This document shows positions 1 to 9,873 of a DNA stretch of 20,856 nt, piece by piece; positions within the stretch are counted from its first letter, which is position 1; each line of letters starts with the position of its first letter. A program made the translations under genes and the position numbers. The DNA is from Silene noctiflora (Eukaryota > Streptophyta > Magnoliopsida > Caryophyllales > Caryophyllaceae), in contig VHZZ01001600.1 of assembly GCA_009801015.1 (NCBI GenBank), forward strand, positions 1 to 20,856, read 5' to 3'. A model generated the notes under the pieces. It made no database searches. It was given only the letters and a program-made list of their open reading frames with translations, and was not told where the DNA came from.

Positions 1-250
1 AAAATGTGATGATGTACAAATTTCCCTAATATAATTACCAAGGGATCTATTGTACCATCAATTCTTCAAAGTTGATAAATTACACAACTATGAACTATAA
101 TATGCTTTCACATCCTAAAACTCAAAAGCATAAATATACACATCACTTCTTGAAGCAATCGTTTTTAACGTTGAGTCCTCCGCAGCAGGCTTATAGAACT
201 CGGTACAAGAGACCGGCNCATAAACACTTAAAACATATAAACATTCTTAC
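1..250. other. 3' flank of the endoglucanase gene
   Basis: This is AT-rich sequence downstream of the glucanase stop codon on the minus strand. It presumably contains the 3' UTR and polyadenylation region, but I see no clear AATAAA on that strand. One undetermined base lies at 218. The 60-codon plus-strand reading frame here has no recognisable features. Confidence 0.5.
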
Positions 251-3200
251 TTAAGAGGATGCAATTGAATAAGAGTAATCTTTGAGACCCTCACCAATCC
301 CTTCTAGTTCATTTAACTTGGCAAAAACTCCTACCAAAGGAGCTGTATTATAAGTACAAGCTTCAGTTTGCATATAATTCCCTCTATCATCACTAAAACC
401 ATCTTCAAAATCGGGTCCTCCGACAAGCGCCCCAACTAAAACATTCGGGTTTGGATCAACCTTCCCATACCAATTATCATACCCTTGTGTACACCCAATA
501 AACGCCTTATTATCCCTAAATGGCACAATCGAAGCACTCCTATGATGCACCCGTTTAGGATAACTCGACCCATACCCGACCAAATAACTCATATTCATGG
601 GATTAGCTCCCAGGATATAATCAACCTGTGATTTCGCAAACCCGAGGATTTCTTCATGGGTTATGGAGGATTGTTTAGGGCATTGAAGAGCTTGGTTGGT
701 GGATTTAAGGAAATCGGAATATAAAGACAGTAAAAATGTTGCTGAAGCTACGTATTGCATGTTGTTCCATTGGCGTACGTATAAGAGACCTCCTGGTGTA
801 CGGTCGACATTGCTTCCATTGTTGTTCTTGTTTAGACATGAACATATGTAATGTTTTGCCTTTGAATGATACTCTTCAAGTATTTTTTTGTGTTCTTTGT
901 TGTTTTCCTTGATTAATAACTGCATGTAAAGAGGTCGGAACGTCACGTAAATTGTATAAATCGGTTTTAACAATTAAAATTTAAAAAATAAAATAAAAAT
1001 ATGTGACTATTAAAAATAGAGCTAATTACATAAAATGGAGGAAATATGAAATTCAGACCCAACCTAGCTAAATTAGTAAATTGTATTGTTTGTACCGGTC
1101 TAGGTGCGATGGCCCTAATTTTTTGTCCACCACCGTGTTAAAAAATAATAGTCCCTTCATTTTATATTTACTTTTCATGGAGATAAAAATTTTCCCGTTT
1201 GTTTATTTGCGTATTTGAAAATACACTTAATTTTTTCAGCTTTGGAGATTTTTTTTTCATTATTATTATTATTTATCATTTAAAAAATATTAACATAATA
1301 ATCCTTTATATCTATTGATTGAATCATACTAATATTCTACTTCTGATTTTTTTGGAAAGTGTCTCACATTTTTTAAAATTATTTTTATTAAATGGAACAA
1401 TTCATCAAAATCGAAAAAATTACCATAATACTCGGTATATAATTGGGACGGAGGGACGAAAAATGCCACGAGTCGATAACCATAGTCAACAAGTCAGCAG
1501 TCCAACTTGGTCAACGATGTTCCAATAAATTAAGGAAAAAAGGAAGGGGTAATCAGCTCCAAAAAATGCGGAGGTTTGGTCGCGCTAATAATCTTTGTTA
1601 ATCAATGACTAATGCATAATACGGAGTACTGTACTCCTTAATTAATTTTTAGTCAGTGATGAAGACCATTCGACCAACACAAATCCTCGTATAAAAACAG
1701 TATTATCCGTCTTAAGTTGTCTTAAGTTTAAGACAGCTCAAATATCATATGGTTTATGCACATGTCAAATATATTATTTTATCTTATATATTTTAATATA
1801 TACATATACATAAACGGATTTTATACATAAATAATAAATATTTGGTCGATTAATTTAAGACGGATTATACGATTTAAAGGGGATTTACAAAGTAGGAGAA
1901 AATGGTGTAAATTATGTGGATGATGGAGGATAAAGCGTAGATATACATGGCCCACCATAAATCGTGAGACATGCTAATCAGTTTTGTCATCATATGTCCG
2001 TAATTCATGTTCGGAATATCAAGCTTCATGAGTTCAACACCAGATATTGAGGAATTATCACTTCCGTAAACATAACCTCTCTCTAACATGGTCACCACCT
2101 TAAGAGATATGAGGAACGGGATTTGAACCCAAGTCATAAATACCATATAATACGTTGCTGTTTACCCTCTCAAGTCTCAACCACGGTCTAATTACTCCTA
2201 AAATTAGTAATTGTCTAAAAACAGGTCCTAAATTACTGTCACTAAAATTACAGCATTTAGAACTAGAAAGACAAATAAATGCGTAGGGAAGGTAGGGTGA
2301 TTAATATTGATTGAAAAGACAAGTGCAAGAATCAACTTCATTGCACATGTCTGGCCCCCCTTGATTGGGGCTTCCTGGTTACTACACATTCCACACTAAA
2401 CAGCTACCGTCTACAGACTGTTATCCGGCTAAAATTTAAGACGGGATAAATACATATCATTCATGGATATAAAAAAAATACATAAGGAAAGGTAATATAT
2501 ACTCCCTCCGTCCCGGTCATTTGTTGTCCTTTGGTTTTGGCACAAAGACCAAGAAAAGAGGAGGAAGCCAATTATAACATGACAAGTGGACTAAAATTGA
2601 TGGTGAAACATCAAATTACTCATCAAATGCAATCNTAAAATAGAAAGGACAACAAATGACTGAGACACTCAAAATGGAAAAGGAAAACAAATGACCGGGA
2701 CGGAGGGAGTATTTGTTAAGGAAAGGTAATATATATTTATTTCATATACGCAAGTGAAATGGTATTTAATCCGTCTTAAATTTAAAACAGATAATGTCGT
2801 ATTAATGGAAAATTTATTCTTTTCTTAAAGTGAAACTCAAATTCCATATGTAATAGTCATATACTCACATGATTTCATCTTTGAAAATCTACCTGAAAAA
2901 GCTTTCTTTTACCACGCCATTATATCTACTCCACATCTTTACGATGCTACAAAATCTCAACTTTACACACGTTTAACGCACCACCATTGCCTAATAGTAG
3001 GGTAACCACAGGGCTAGACCTTTGTTTAACGAGATTCTCACTTGCGAGTTCGGACGCGTTATAAGCTTGTGGTGTCTCACAACCATTAAACTAATGTTAA
3101 AAAGAAAAAATGGTTTTTTAGATGTCTATGTTACTTTTTGTTGTAAAAGCAAAAATAGCAGTTATTTTAATTCTTCACTTTAAATGTTGGACTACCTGAA

Positions 3201-6200
3201 CGCTTTATGTTTTTTCTATACGGTGGAGTTAAGGAATAAAATGTACGTCACTTCAATTAGACTTGCTAACAAAGACGAAGCTAATTAATTAAAGCCCAAG
3301 TTCTACCCACACCGAAACATCAATCTTATATCTATATTTCTAACCATAGTTGATTTTTTTTTTGAAAAAGGTAATTGTATATGTATTTTTTCGAAAAGTT
3401 TGCCGCTGTGGTTAGCTTCATCTCTGCTTACGGAGTTGTATCGAACATTAATAGGTATTCCTTTTCATCATTAATTAAGTTAAGGAAAGGAAAGAGATGG
3501 TGAAGAGGTTTACTATAATTCAATAATCAATCCTTCCATTGCTTATCATAGGCCATAGTCTTGTGCCCCCTTATTTCCTTTTCAGGTTTGTGTTGAAATA
3601 GACCCCTTAGGCAAACACATAACACGTGATCCCATGCATAGTATCACGTGACTTGCACGTCACCTAATTAGTCGGCAGACCTCAAATTGTAGTAACTAGT
3701 AAATCCATGTTTGTGTATGGGAAATTAATATTCAGATCGATTTTTATTATTATATTTTTCTATAAAAGATTTACGAATATTAAATACGGTAAAATCGTCT
3801 TATATAATAACTCGATACGTATTTTCAGTTACTATACCTTGCTTTCATAAGTCCTTAATTACATTCTAATTCAATTATTCAAAAACATAATTACGGCTAA
3901 TTTGTGTTTGTGTCAACATTTTTAGCTGCAAATCACGGACTACAAATTACAATTTCTCCTCCATTTTCTCGAGCTCAAATTTTCCTTTTGTGCTTCCTTT
4001 CTTTAGACATGGGTCCAACCTCTCCACCCAAAATAGGTTAATTGATAAATAAAGACCCCATTATTTATAGACAAAGGGTATTTTAAAGGACTAATAACAG
4101 CGACCCAAAACTAATACTGAATTTTTTAATTTAAATATAAAATTTCATCTTAAATAATAATTTGTGTTTCTTTAGTGAATTGAATTACTTGGTACTCCTA
4201 TTACACGTCTTTACTATTATTATCGTACCAAATTTCAATTTCCCTTATTCATGTAATCATATATACTAACTTTGATATTCATTCTTTAAGTATATAACTA
4301 GTTTTAAACCCGTGCAGAAAATGCACGGGTCGTAATAATTAAATGTTCAATGCACTATATAACAACATATAATCTCGACATATTTATTCCATATTAAATG
4401 TTCAATGCAATCACTGATTTTATCAACCATGCAGAATATTTAAATGTTTTTCGATTTTTATTTTATTTTATGTTTTTTGTATTATAGATCTAGAGAATAA
4501 ATGTCTGTATTTATTATGTTATATTCAAGCAAAAAATATAGTCCATATTATAAATTTTTATAATTTATTATTTTGTATGTAGTATGTATATATTGATGGT
4601 AAAAGTTGTTTTAAAGAAATTAAATCAACATGAAATCCATGTTCTTTTTGGTGAGGGGCCACCTTCTAAATTTTACTATTTTTTTCCTCAAAATCAAGAG
4701 CCAATAGGAATTCACCAAATGACTTGGCTTTTATACTATGTAGATTTTATTATTCACCGCGTCGTAAAAGTAATTAAAAAAAAGTTTGATTTTCTATATT
4801 ATTCACTAAGATTCACATCATGTGCATAATAAATTGGCATTAAATTTTGTTAGGCCACAAAGACATCCTATGTCCGATCTAATTAAAGACAATGACCAAT
4901 AATTTATGGGCACACACACACTACATTTCTAGCATTTCTAAAATAATTATATTAGAATCAATAATGATGCATTCACCTATTAATAGTAAGAAACAATTAC
5001 TTAACCAGTAAAATGACGGTTTCATTACTTTCATAATATAAGACTGGAAACGAAGAATTAGGAATAGAAAAGAACCTGGGTAGCAAGGATTTGGACCCCA
5101 GCAAATTTAACGTCCCAGCTGAATTCAGAAATAGCCCAGCCAATACCACCAAAGTTAATAGCATTGTCAATTGTGTATTGCAAATAATCTACATTGTCGG
5201 TGGCTTTGTATAACCACAAAGCTGCCCATAACAACTCATCTTTGTACCCACTTACTGATGCATAGTAACTCTTCACTACTTCTAAGCTTTCATCATATTT
5301 TCCTCTATACTTGTCCCCAAACTCAAATAACTACATTATACAAATTTACAAAATTTAGTTAACATTCTCTTAAATTAACCACTCGGTCTGAAATATAAGT
5401 GTCAAACTCGACTGTTTTGTTAAAAACATACAGAGTACTAATGTTTGATCGTAGAATGTCAGGTAACGAAAGAGTATACATTAATGATACTGAGTTTCAA
5501 TATCACCCTCTCATATACATAATGCAGCCCTATATAAAGGTGAGAAATTATGATCGTAGGACCTATCATGTACATGTAAGAAGGTGATACCGAAATTTCA
5601 GTATTATCCAATGACGTTATCTCATTATTCCTATAAATTTTGTGTTTGATACTCGATGAGGTTTGATTATTCTAACCTTTTGCACAAATTTAAAATTTAA
5701 AAAAAAAAAAATTTAATGAATCAATCAAACTTAAATCATTAATAGGAAGTACAAGGGCACAAAAAAGCAAAGTATTTAATTAAAATGTTGCTTTCAACAA
5801 TTCAACATCTAGTAGGGAATAAAAGTTGCACTTTTTCTTTTTATATATAAACCTCATGCCAATTCCCATGGTACCTCATGGTAAATTAAAGTAAATTAGT
5901 ACTCTATAATGTTGCAATTAGGCCCCTAACTCCACTTAAATCATGCTTTAGGTTTAATTTAGTTAGTAATCTACTCATATCATAAACTTTATGGTATAAT
6001 CATTCTAAATTTCTATTTCTTGTAACTAATCACTATTGCAAACAAAATGACTTAATACGTTAATAAAAAGAGAATATTTTTTGAAAAGACTACTAATATC
6101 TCTCGTTATTATAATGTACGATAACGTGGTAGACCAGTTGTATACTTGTATTTGACAAATGTTGGACAAAATTAGATTATTTACCTCTTTAGCATGGTGC

Positions 6201-7283
6201 AACAATAAATGAGAGTAATGTGGGTTAATTTTCCTAAAAACAATGGAAGCAGCAGCCATGGCAGCGGCCGTCTCTCCAACCACATCCGACCCAGGATTCG
6301 CCTCGTCGACCTTATGTGCTCGACGAGACGTTGTCATGTCCTCCGGCCGCTGCCAACAATAATGGTCTGTGTCTCCGTCACCGACCTATTTCAATACAAA
6401 AAAAAAAATCAACTCAGTACTAAATTACCAATGTAGGTAAATTACGGTAACTTTTTAAAAAATCAAAATTCACATTAACCTCAGCCCAAAGGACATGGGG
6501 ACTGGTATGAGCTTTGATGAAATAATCTGTTCCCCATTTAATAGCCTCCAAAGCGTGCTCGAATTCACCTGCGTTTTTAATTGCGTCACCATTTTCAATT
6601 ACTCCCCATGATAACATTGTTACTGTAAATGCCATTGGTAATCCGAATTTTACGTGGTCTCCTGCATCGTAATATCCTCCTACTAAGTCCACCTGTAGTC
6701 AAAATTACGATAATAAGATTATCATTAGACCGACCCATTTGAAAACAGGTCCGTCCCACTCACTTGTTCAACTTTTTTTTTTTTTTTTAAGTGTTGGTAA
6801 ACAAATGATTGAGACGGTTCACTATTCGGTAACATCTTAGTCATTTGTTTGACTTTTTTATTGATAGTTAAACAAATGACTCACTATTCAGTAATAAAAG
6901 ACAATTATTATTTTTCCCGGTCCCAATCATTTGTCTTTTGTTACTGAATAGTGAATATTGAACTCGTCCCAGTCATTTGTTTCACATTTTTTTATAGGTA
7001 AACAAATGACTGGGATGGGGTCAGCCGGTCAGTAACATAAGACAGTCTCAAAAAGTAGACAAACCCCTTGTTCAAGACCGTCGGTGAGGGCAGAGTGATC
7101 ACGCCAAGTAACACGTTGATTATAAGGGAGGCGGCCGGAGCGTTGGGCTTCGAAGTAGAGGAGGCTCTTGGAGAGCGCGGTGGCGTAGGTGGTGGAGTTG
7201 ACGGCGGCGTAGGTGGCGGAGATGAGGGAGAATATAATGAGGGGAATTGTGAATGAAAATGCATTTTTGGGAATGTTCTGCAT
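251..7283 (-). CDS. Secreted endo-beta-1,4-glucanase, GH9 class B (5 exons)
   Basis: The enzyme hydrolyses beta-1,4-glucan links in cell-wall polysaccharides. Inferred coding exons are 7283-7065, 6692-6480, 6385-6185, 5330-5076 and 919-251. Every junction has GT/AG ends and is phase 0, giving 518 residues, a normal length for class B. Residues 1-26 look like a signal peptide with cleavage near TYA/A. There is no membrane anchor (class A) and no C-terminal carbohydrate-binding module (class C). GH9 landmarks are YYDAGD (residues 80-85, D85 the likely catalytic base), CWQRPEDM (154-161), the histidine site ending RVHHR (419-423), and [21 protein letters not shown] split as D473/D474 and E482 (catalytic acid). 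C484 stands where the general GH9 pattern prefers A/S/T, and S415 where it prefers N/K/R. I believe this is usual for a plant subgroup. Intron 4 is unusually long. The reading frame has no breaks, so the gene looks functional. Exact orthology within class B is not settled. Confidence 0.95.
1703..1868. mobile_element. Small inverted-repeat element (CCGTCTTAA type)
   Basis: The left end reads ATTATCCGTCTTAA and the right end, on the opposite strand, reads ATAATCCGTCTTAA. These give terminal inverted repeats of about 14 bp around an AT-rich, non-coding 166-bp core. The ends resemble those of the elements at 2421-2794 and 8380-8524, so they are probably one family of miniature inverted-repeat elements. 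No target duplication is clear, and the superfamily is not assigned. Confidence 0.5.
2484..2735 (+). repeat. 18-bp direct repeat flanking the Stowaway
   Basis: AAGGAAAGGTAATATATA occurs at 2484-2501, touching the left end of the Stowaway, and again at 2718-2735, nine bases beyond its right end. This is much longer than the 2-bp TA duplication that Stowaway insertion makes. Confidence 0.9.
2502..2709. mobile_element. Stowaway-type MITE (Tc1/mariner derivative)
   Basis: The left end begins CTCCCTCCGTCCCGGTCATT and the right end is its inverse complement. The repeats match over about 31 bp with one mismatch. The element is flanked by TA on both sides (2500-2501 and 2710-2711), the known Tc1/mariner target duplication. 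It is 208 bp, non-coding, with one undetermined base at 2635. Near-identical ends suggest a fairly young insertion. Confidence 0.92.
3623..3660. promoter_or_regulatory. G-box pair with RY motif and ACGT core (intronic)
   Basis: CACGTGAT (3623-3630) and ATCACGTG (3643-3650) form an inverted pair of G-boxes. The 12-bp spacer contains CATGCA, the RY core. A third ACGT core lies 3 bp further on in TGCACGTCACC. G-box/ABRE and RY elements are known binding sites for bZIP and B3-domain factors in seed and ABA responses. Regulatory use of this intronic cluster is inference. Confidence 0.4.
4298..4744 (-). mobile_element. Non-autonomous Helitron (447 bp)
   Basis: On the minus strand the element starts TCTACATAGTATAAAAGCC (from 4744) and ends with a hairpin followed by TTTAAAACTAG (to 4298). 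The hairpin has 9-bp arms ACCCGTGCA / TGCACGGGT (4308-4316 and 4322-4330) and a 5-base loop. The base before the start is A and the base after CTAG is T, as expected for Helitron insertion between A and T. It has no inverted repeats and no Rep/helicase coding sequence, so it is non-autonomous. The interior is AT-rich. Helitron ends are short, so the 5' end is less certain than the 3' end. Confidence 0.8.
5486..5606. mobile_element. Small inverted-repeat element in intron 3
   Basis: The left end reads GATACTGAGTTTCAATATCA and continues with CCCTCTCATATACAT. The inverted right end reads ATACTGAAATTTCGGTATCA and continues with CCTTCTTACATGTACAT. These are imperfect inverted repeats of about 35 bp with a short non-coding centre. 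The element lies within the 854-bp intron 3 (6184-5331) of the glucanase gene. Its exact ends and family are uncertain. Confidence 0.6.
6752..7018. repeat. Tandem array of foldback units in intron 1
   Basis: Several inverted pairs share the core TCATTTGTTT / AAACAAATGA. There is a 16-bp perfect pair at 6967-6982 and 7000-7015, a 12-bp perfect pair at 6839-6850 and 6870-6881, and a 24-bp pair with one mismatch at 6881-6904 and 6931-6954. The motif TCACTATTC(A/G)GTAA recurs at 6819, 6881 and, inverted, near 6954. The core also occurs in the Stowaway at 2502-2709, so the array probably grew from Stowaway-like ends. It fills most of the 372-bp intron 1 (7064-6693). Confidence 0.75.
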
Positions 7284-7401
7284 TTTTTAGTGATACTTTG
7301 GTTTTTGGGTTGATTGAATTTGTTGGAGTTTAGGCTTCGCTGCTCCTAAAGAGGTTTTAGGAGAGTGAAGTAGAAAGGGAGGAAAACAGAGAGGTTCTGT
7401 T

Positions 7402-7413
7402 TCTCCTTTTATT
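7402..7413 (-). promoter_or_regulatory. Possible TATA box of the endoglucanase gene
   Basis: On the minus strand the sequence TAATAAAAGGAG lies about 120 bp upstream of the ATG at 7283. It is followed by a CT-rich stretch typical of a plant 5' leader. This would give a leader of about 90 bases. No transcript evidence is available. Confidence 0.35.
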
Positions 7414-8379
7414 AGGGGCTAGTAATAAAGTTTGGAAAGTTAATTAGTCGCTAATTAATACAGTAACCAACAATTCAATTTAAATTACAATTACAATCAA
7501 GTTTTAATAATGCCCATAGGACTTCTATTAGAGACTTTATTCAAAAAAAAAGGAATTCTATTATAGGAGAAAATTCCCTTATAGGGTCGTCATTTCGGCA
7601 AAAAAAGTGACAATTTTATGATAAAATAATGTCGTCGCTTTTTTATCATAAAAAATAAGCAATTCGTTTCGTCATACACAAAACATACGAAGTATTAAGA
7701 TATATTGTAAAATTATTTTTTTTATATAACCGTATACTCATTTATTGTGAAACTTGATCAGTTTTATAAGTAAGCTAATTTACGTTATTAATAGTCGTTT
7801 TTACTATAATTGTAAAATGGTGTTACAAATTGTGACATCATATATTATAAATCTACTCGAATATTAATCAGATAATTATGAGGTTTATTTTGATTTTTTT
7901 ATTCCTCTACCTAGCTTAATTACTCAATTAATTACAAACCGAAATTTGGTCTAATTGATTGCATATAATAACCCAACATCAGCTATATGATCAATTATGT
8001 TTTAACCATATGGTTAAGATGGAAATCCCAAGTTTGAATTCGCACTTTTCATGTATGGTATTGCCTTTATAATTCATTTGACACCAAAACTATAACATAT
8101 ACTCCGTAAAAATATTAAGAACGTTAATCTTTACTTACCGACTTATCATATTGTGTTCTTAAATTTAAAAAATAATGTGACAAAATTCTCCTAATAAGAA
8201 AAAAAAACTCTTATAGTTACAACCACCTAGTGTAGTAAATTATATTCTTCAATTGATTGGAGGTTAATATTTTGCTATTTTTTTCAATAGATGAAAGAGT
8301 GAAGAACAACGTGAATAGATTTCTCGTATCACTCAGTAATTGGCTATGCAGATACCGCTAGTCTTCCTTAAAATAGAGG

Positions 8380-8524
8380 TATCCGTCTTAATGTTAAAAC
8401 ATGTTAAATATTATCTCTCATAAACATATATGATAGACCTTTTGTTTTTGCCTATGCATTTTTTCTTTTGTCTTTTTCATCAGACATGAATATAATTTGA
8501 CTCGTCTTACATTTAAGACGGATA
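8380..8524. mobile_element. Small inverted-repeat element (CCGTCTTAA type)
   Basis: The left end TATCCGTCTTAATGTTAAAA and the inverted right end TATCCGTCTTAAATGTAAGA form imperfect terminal repeats of about 22 bp around a T-rich non-coding core, 145 bp in all. It resembles the elements at 1703-1868 and 2421-2794. A further CCCGTCTTAA motif follows directly (8527-8536), so the true right boundary may lie slightly further out. Confidence 0.55.
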
Positions 8525-9026
8525 TACCCGTCTTAAATAGAATTTTGTGACGTAGTACCAAAAGTAATTAGAGCGTGATTTGAGCAACCTTTTGTTTTCA
8601 ATGGGATTTGCTAAGTATAGGAACATTGGCGTGTCCAAGACATGACTTGAAACTTGAAATTGGAATAATAAATTCTCCATTTGCATAATTGCATTGTCTC
8701 TTGATTCATTAATATTGTAGATCTGCTTAAAATGCAAATAACAGCTCAAACTAGAGTGTGAAGGGTACATAATCGGACCGACATTCATTTTAATTGTTTT
8801 AATCTATCCAACTATCACCAGGAAGTTACATATACCTCCAAATTTGGTTCAATTACTAATTCACTAGTCAAAACCCAAAATTATGCACCAATTTACGGAC
8901 TATAGGAGAAGTCTCTATTCATTGATGTTGGGAAATATTACAAAATTTTGCCATTTTCTTGGACTGCTGTTCATTACATTTGGTTTTAGACCAATGTTTT
9001 AAATGTGTTGACACTTGACACGATAC

Positions 9027-9829
9027 GAAGAAATTATATAACCGCCCTTGTTTCGTACAACTTTTCTAATTTCGAAGAAAGTATATGGAGAAATTATATA
9101 ACCAATCTAAGAGTAAGATATGAACAATATTTTGTCTTATTTTTATTAACTAATGCACAAAAGTCATTGATTTCTAAGCGGAATACTCGGTTTAAGGAGA
9201 AGATGTGAACATTAATTCGTCTTATTTAATCAGCTGATGCCTAGAAGTCATTGACTTCTAAGCGGAATACCCGGTGTATAAACGTAAAATCACGTTGATG
9301 CACTCGTTTTCATGTTCTCTTAATTGCGTTGATTGCATAACATTGTATGAACGTAAAATCACGTTGATGCACTCGTTTTCATTTTCTCTTAACACGTCTA
9401 TGCCATCTTACAAGTTCCATTCGTCTTTCTTTGTAGTTATCCTCGCTTCTCTCTTAACTAGCGAAGTGTGGAAATATATCATTTGCTTGAACATTCATGT
9501 AAGTTATCTACCAAGATAGTAGCTGGTCATTTTGCAAAAAAAATTAGTCTTTCAGTAGTTTAATAATAACTCATTTCGTACAACTTTATAAGAAAGTATC
9601 CCAAAAATAATATTACCACTCTAAGGGTATATAAACAACAATTTGTCTTATTCAACCAGATATGAAGAATGATCTATCTTATTCAACCAATTAATCATAA
9701 AAGTCATTGACTTTCAAGCAGAATACTCGGTGTATAAACGTAAAATCACGCTGATTCACTCATTTTCATTTTCTTTATATCGTCACGGCTGCATAACACA
9801 ACTATGCCAGTTTACAAGTCTTACTATAT
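9027..9829 (+). repeat. Degenerate complex tandem repeat block
   Basis: Three motifs recur in the same order. Motif c contains TTTCGTACAACTTT (near 9051 and 9574). Motif b contains AAGTCATTGA...AAGC(G/A)GAATAC(T/C)CGGT (near 9161, 9244 and 9700). Motif a contains AACGTAAAATCACG(T/C)TGAT followed by a T-rich tail (9281-9322, 9350-9391 and from 9737). The two left copies of motif a are almost identical over 42 bp. Motif-to-motif spacing suggests an old duplication of about 0.5 kb with a later duplication of about 70 bp inside the left copy. A 14-bp stretch GAAATTATATAACC also repeats near 9030 and 9091. No coding potential is recognised. Confidence 0.8.
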
Positions 9830-9873
9830 TTTATTTTTAATTTTTTTGGTACAAAATAAATATTTTTTATTAA

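Larger units (their letters stand above)
2421..2794. mobile_element. Inverted-repeat element interrupted by a Stowaway
   Basis: The left end (2421-2453) contains TTATCCGGCTAAAATTTAAG followed by ACGG. The inverted right end (2762-2794) contains TTATCTGTTTTAAATTTAAG followed by ACGG. Together they form imperfect inverted repeats of about 32 bp. The Stowaway at 2502-2709 sits inside, so this element is the older one. Without the insert and the repeated 18 bp it would be about 150 bp, close to the copies at 1703-1868 and 8380-8524. Confidence 0.6.
920..5075 (-). other. Large intron 4 of the endoglucanase gene
   Basis: This 4156-bp phase-0 intron begins GTTCTT after the CAG codon of exon 4 and ends TGCAG before the codon TTA. 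It is far larger than introns 1-3 (372, 94 and 854 bp). It is AT-rich and contains several non-autonomous transposable elements listed separately, a G-box/RY motif cluster, and no recognisable extra exon. The two flanking protein segments join without loss of family-conserved sequence, which supports a single intron here. Confidence 0.85.
7284..9000. other. Intergenic region upstream of the endoglucanase
   Basis: AT-rich sequence with no gene. It holds the glucanase leader and promoter (about 7284-7450), a perfect 13-bp hairpin TTTTATGATAAAA / TTTTATCATAAAA (7614-7626 and 7641-7653, 14-base loop) and the inverted-repeat element at 8380-8524. I see nothing recognisable in the rest. The 91-codon minus-strand frame at 8513-8788 starts inside that element and is not convincing. 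Confidence 0.6.

Noticed and set aside
1151-1456. A possible old Stowaway: GTCCCTTCATTTTATA at the left and GGGACGGAGGGA at the right.
   Set aside because: The right end looks like a Stowaway end, but the left partner is weak and no TA pair is evident. At most it is an eroded remnant.
1874-2146. A 90-codon minus-strand frame, preceded by GGTTCAAATCCC, which resembles a pol III B-box, so a gene fragment or SINE head was considered.
   Set aside because: The protein resembles nothing known to me. No A-box lies at the usual spacing, and I could not define element ends or a target duplication.
2996-3062. A tRNA-like or SINE-like stretch (AGGGCTAGACC followed by GCGAGTTCGGACGC).
   Set aside because: The box matches are poor, and there is no foldable tRNA, tail or target duplication.
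4584-4829. An 81-codon plus-strand frame.
   Set aside because: It crosses the 5' boundary of the Helitron on the opposite strand, is AT-driven, and has no recognisable domain.
7993-8060. A-box-like TGGTTAAGATGG and B-box-like AAGTTTGAATTC.
   Set aside because: The spacing between the boxes is too short and the B-box deviates at key bases. No SINE body or tail could be defined.
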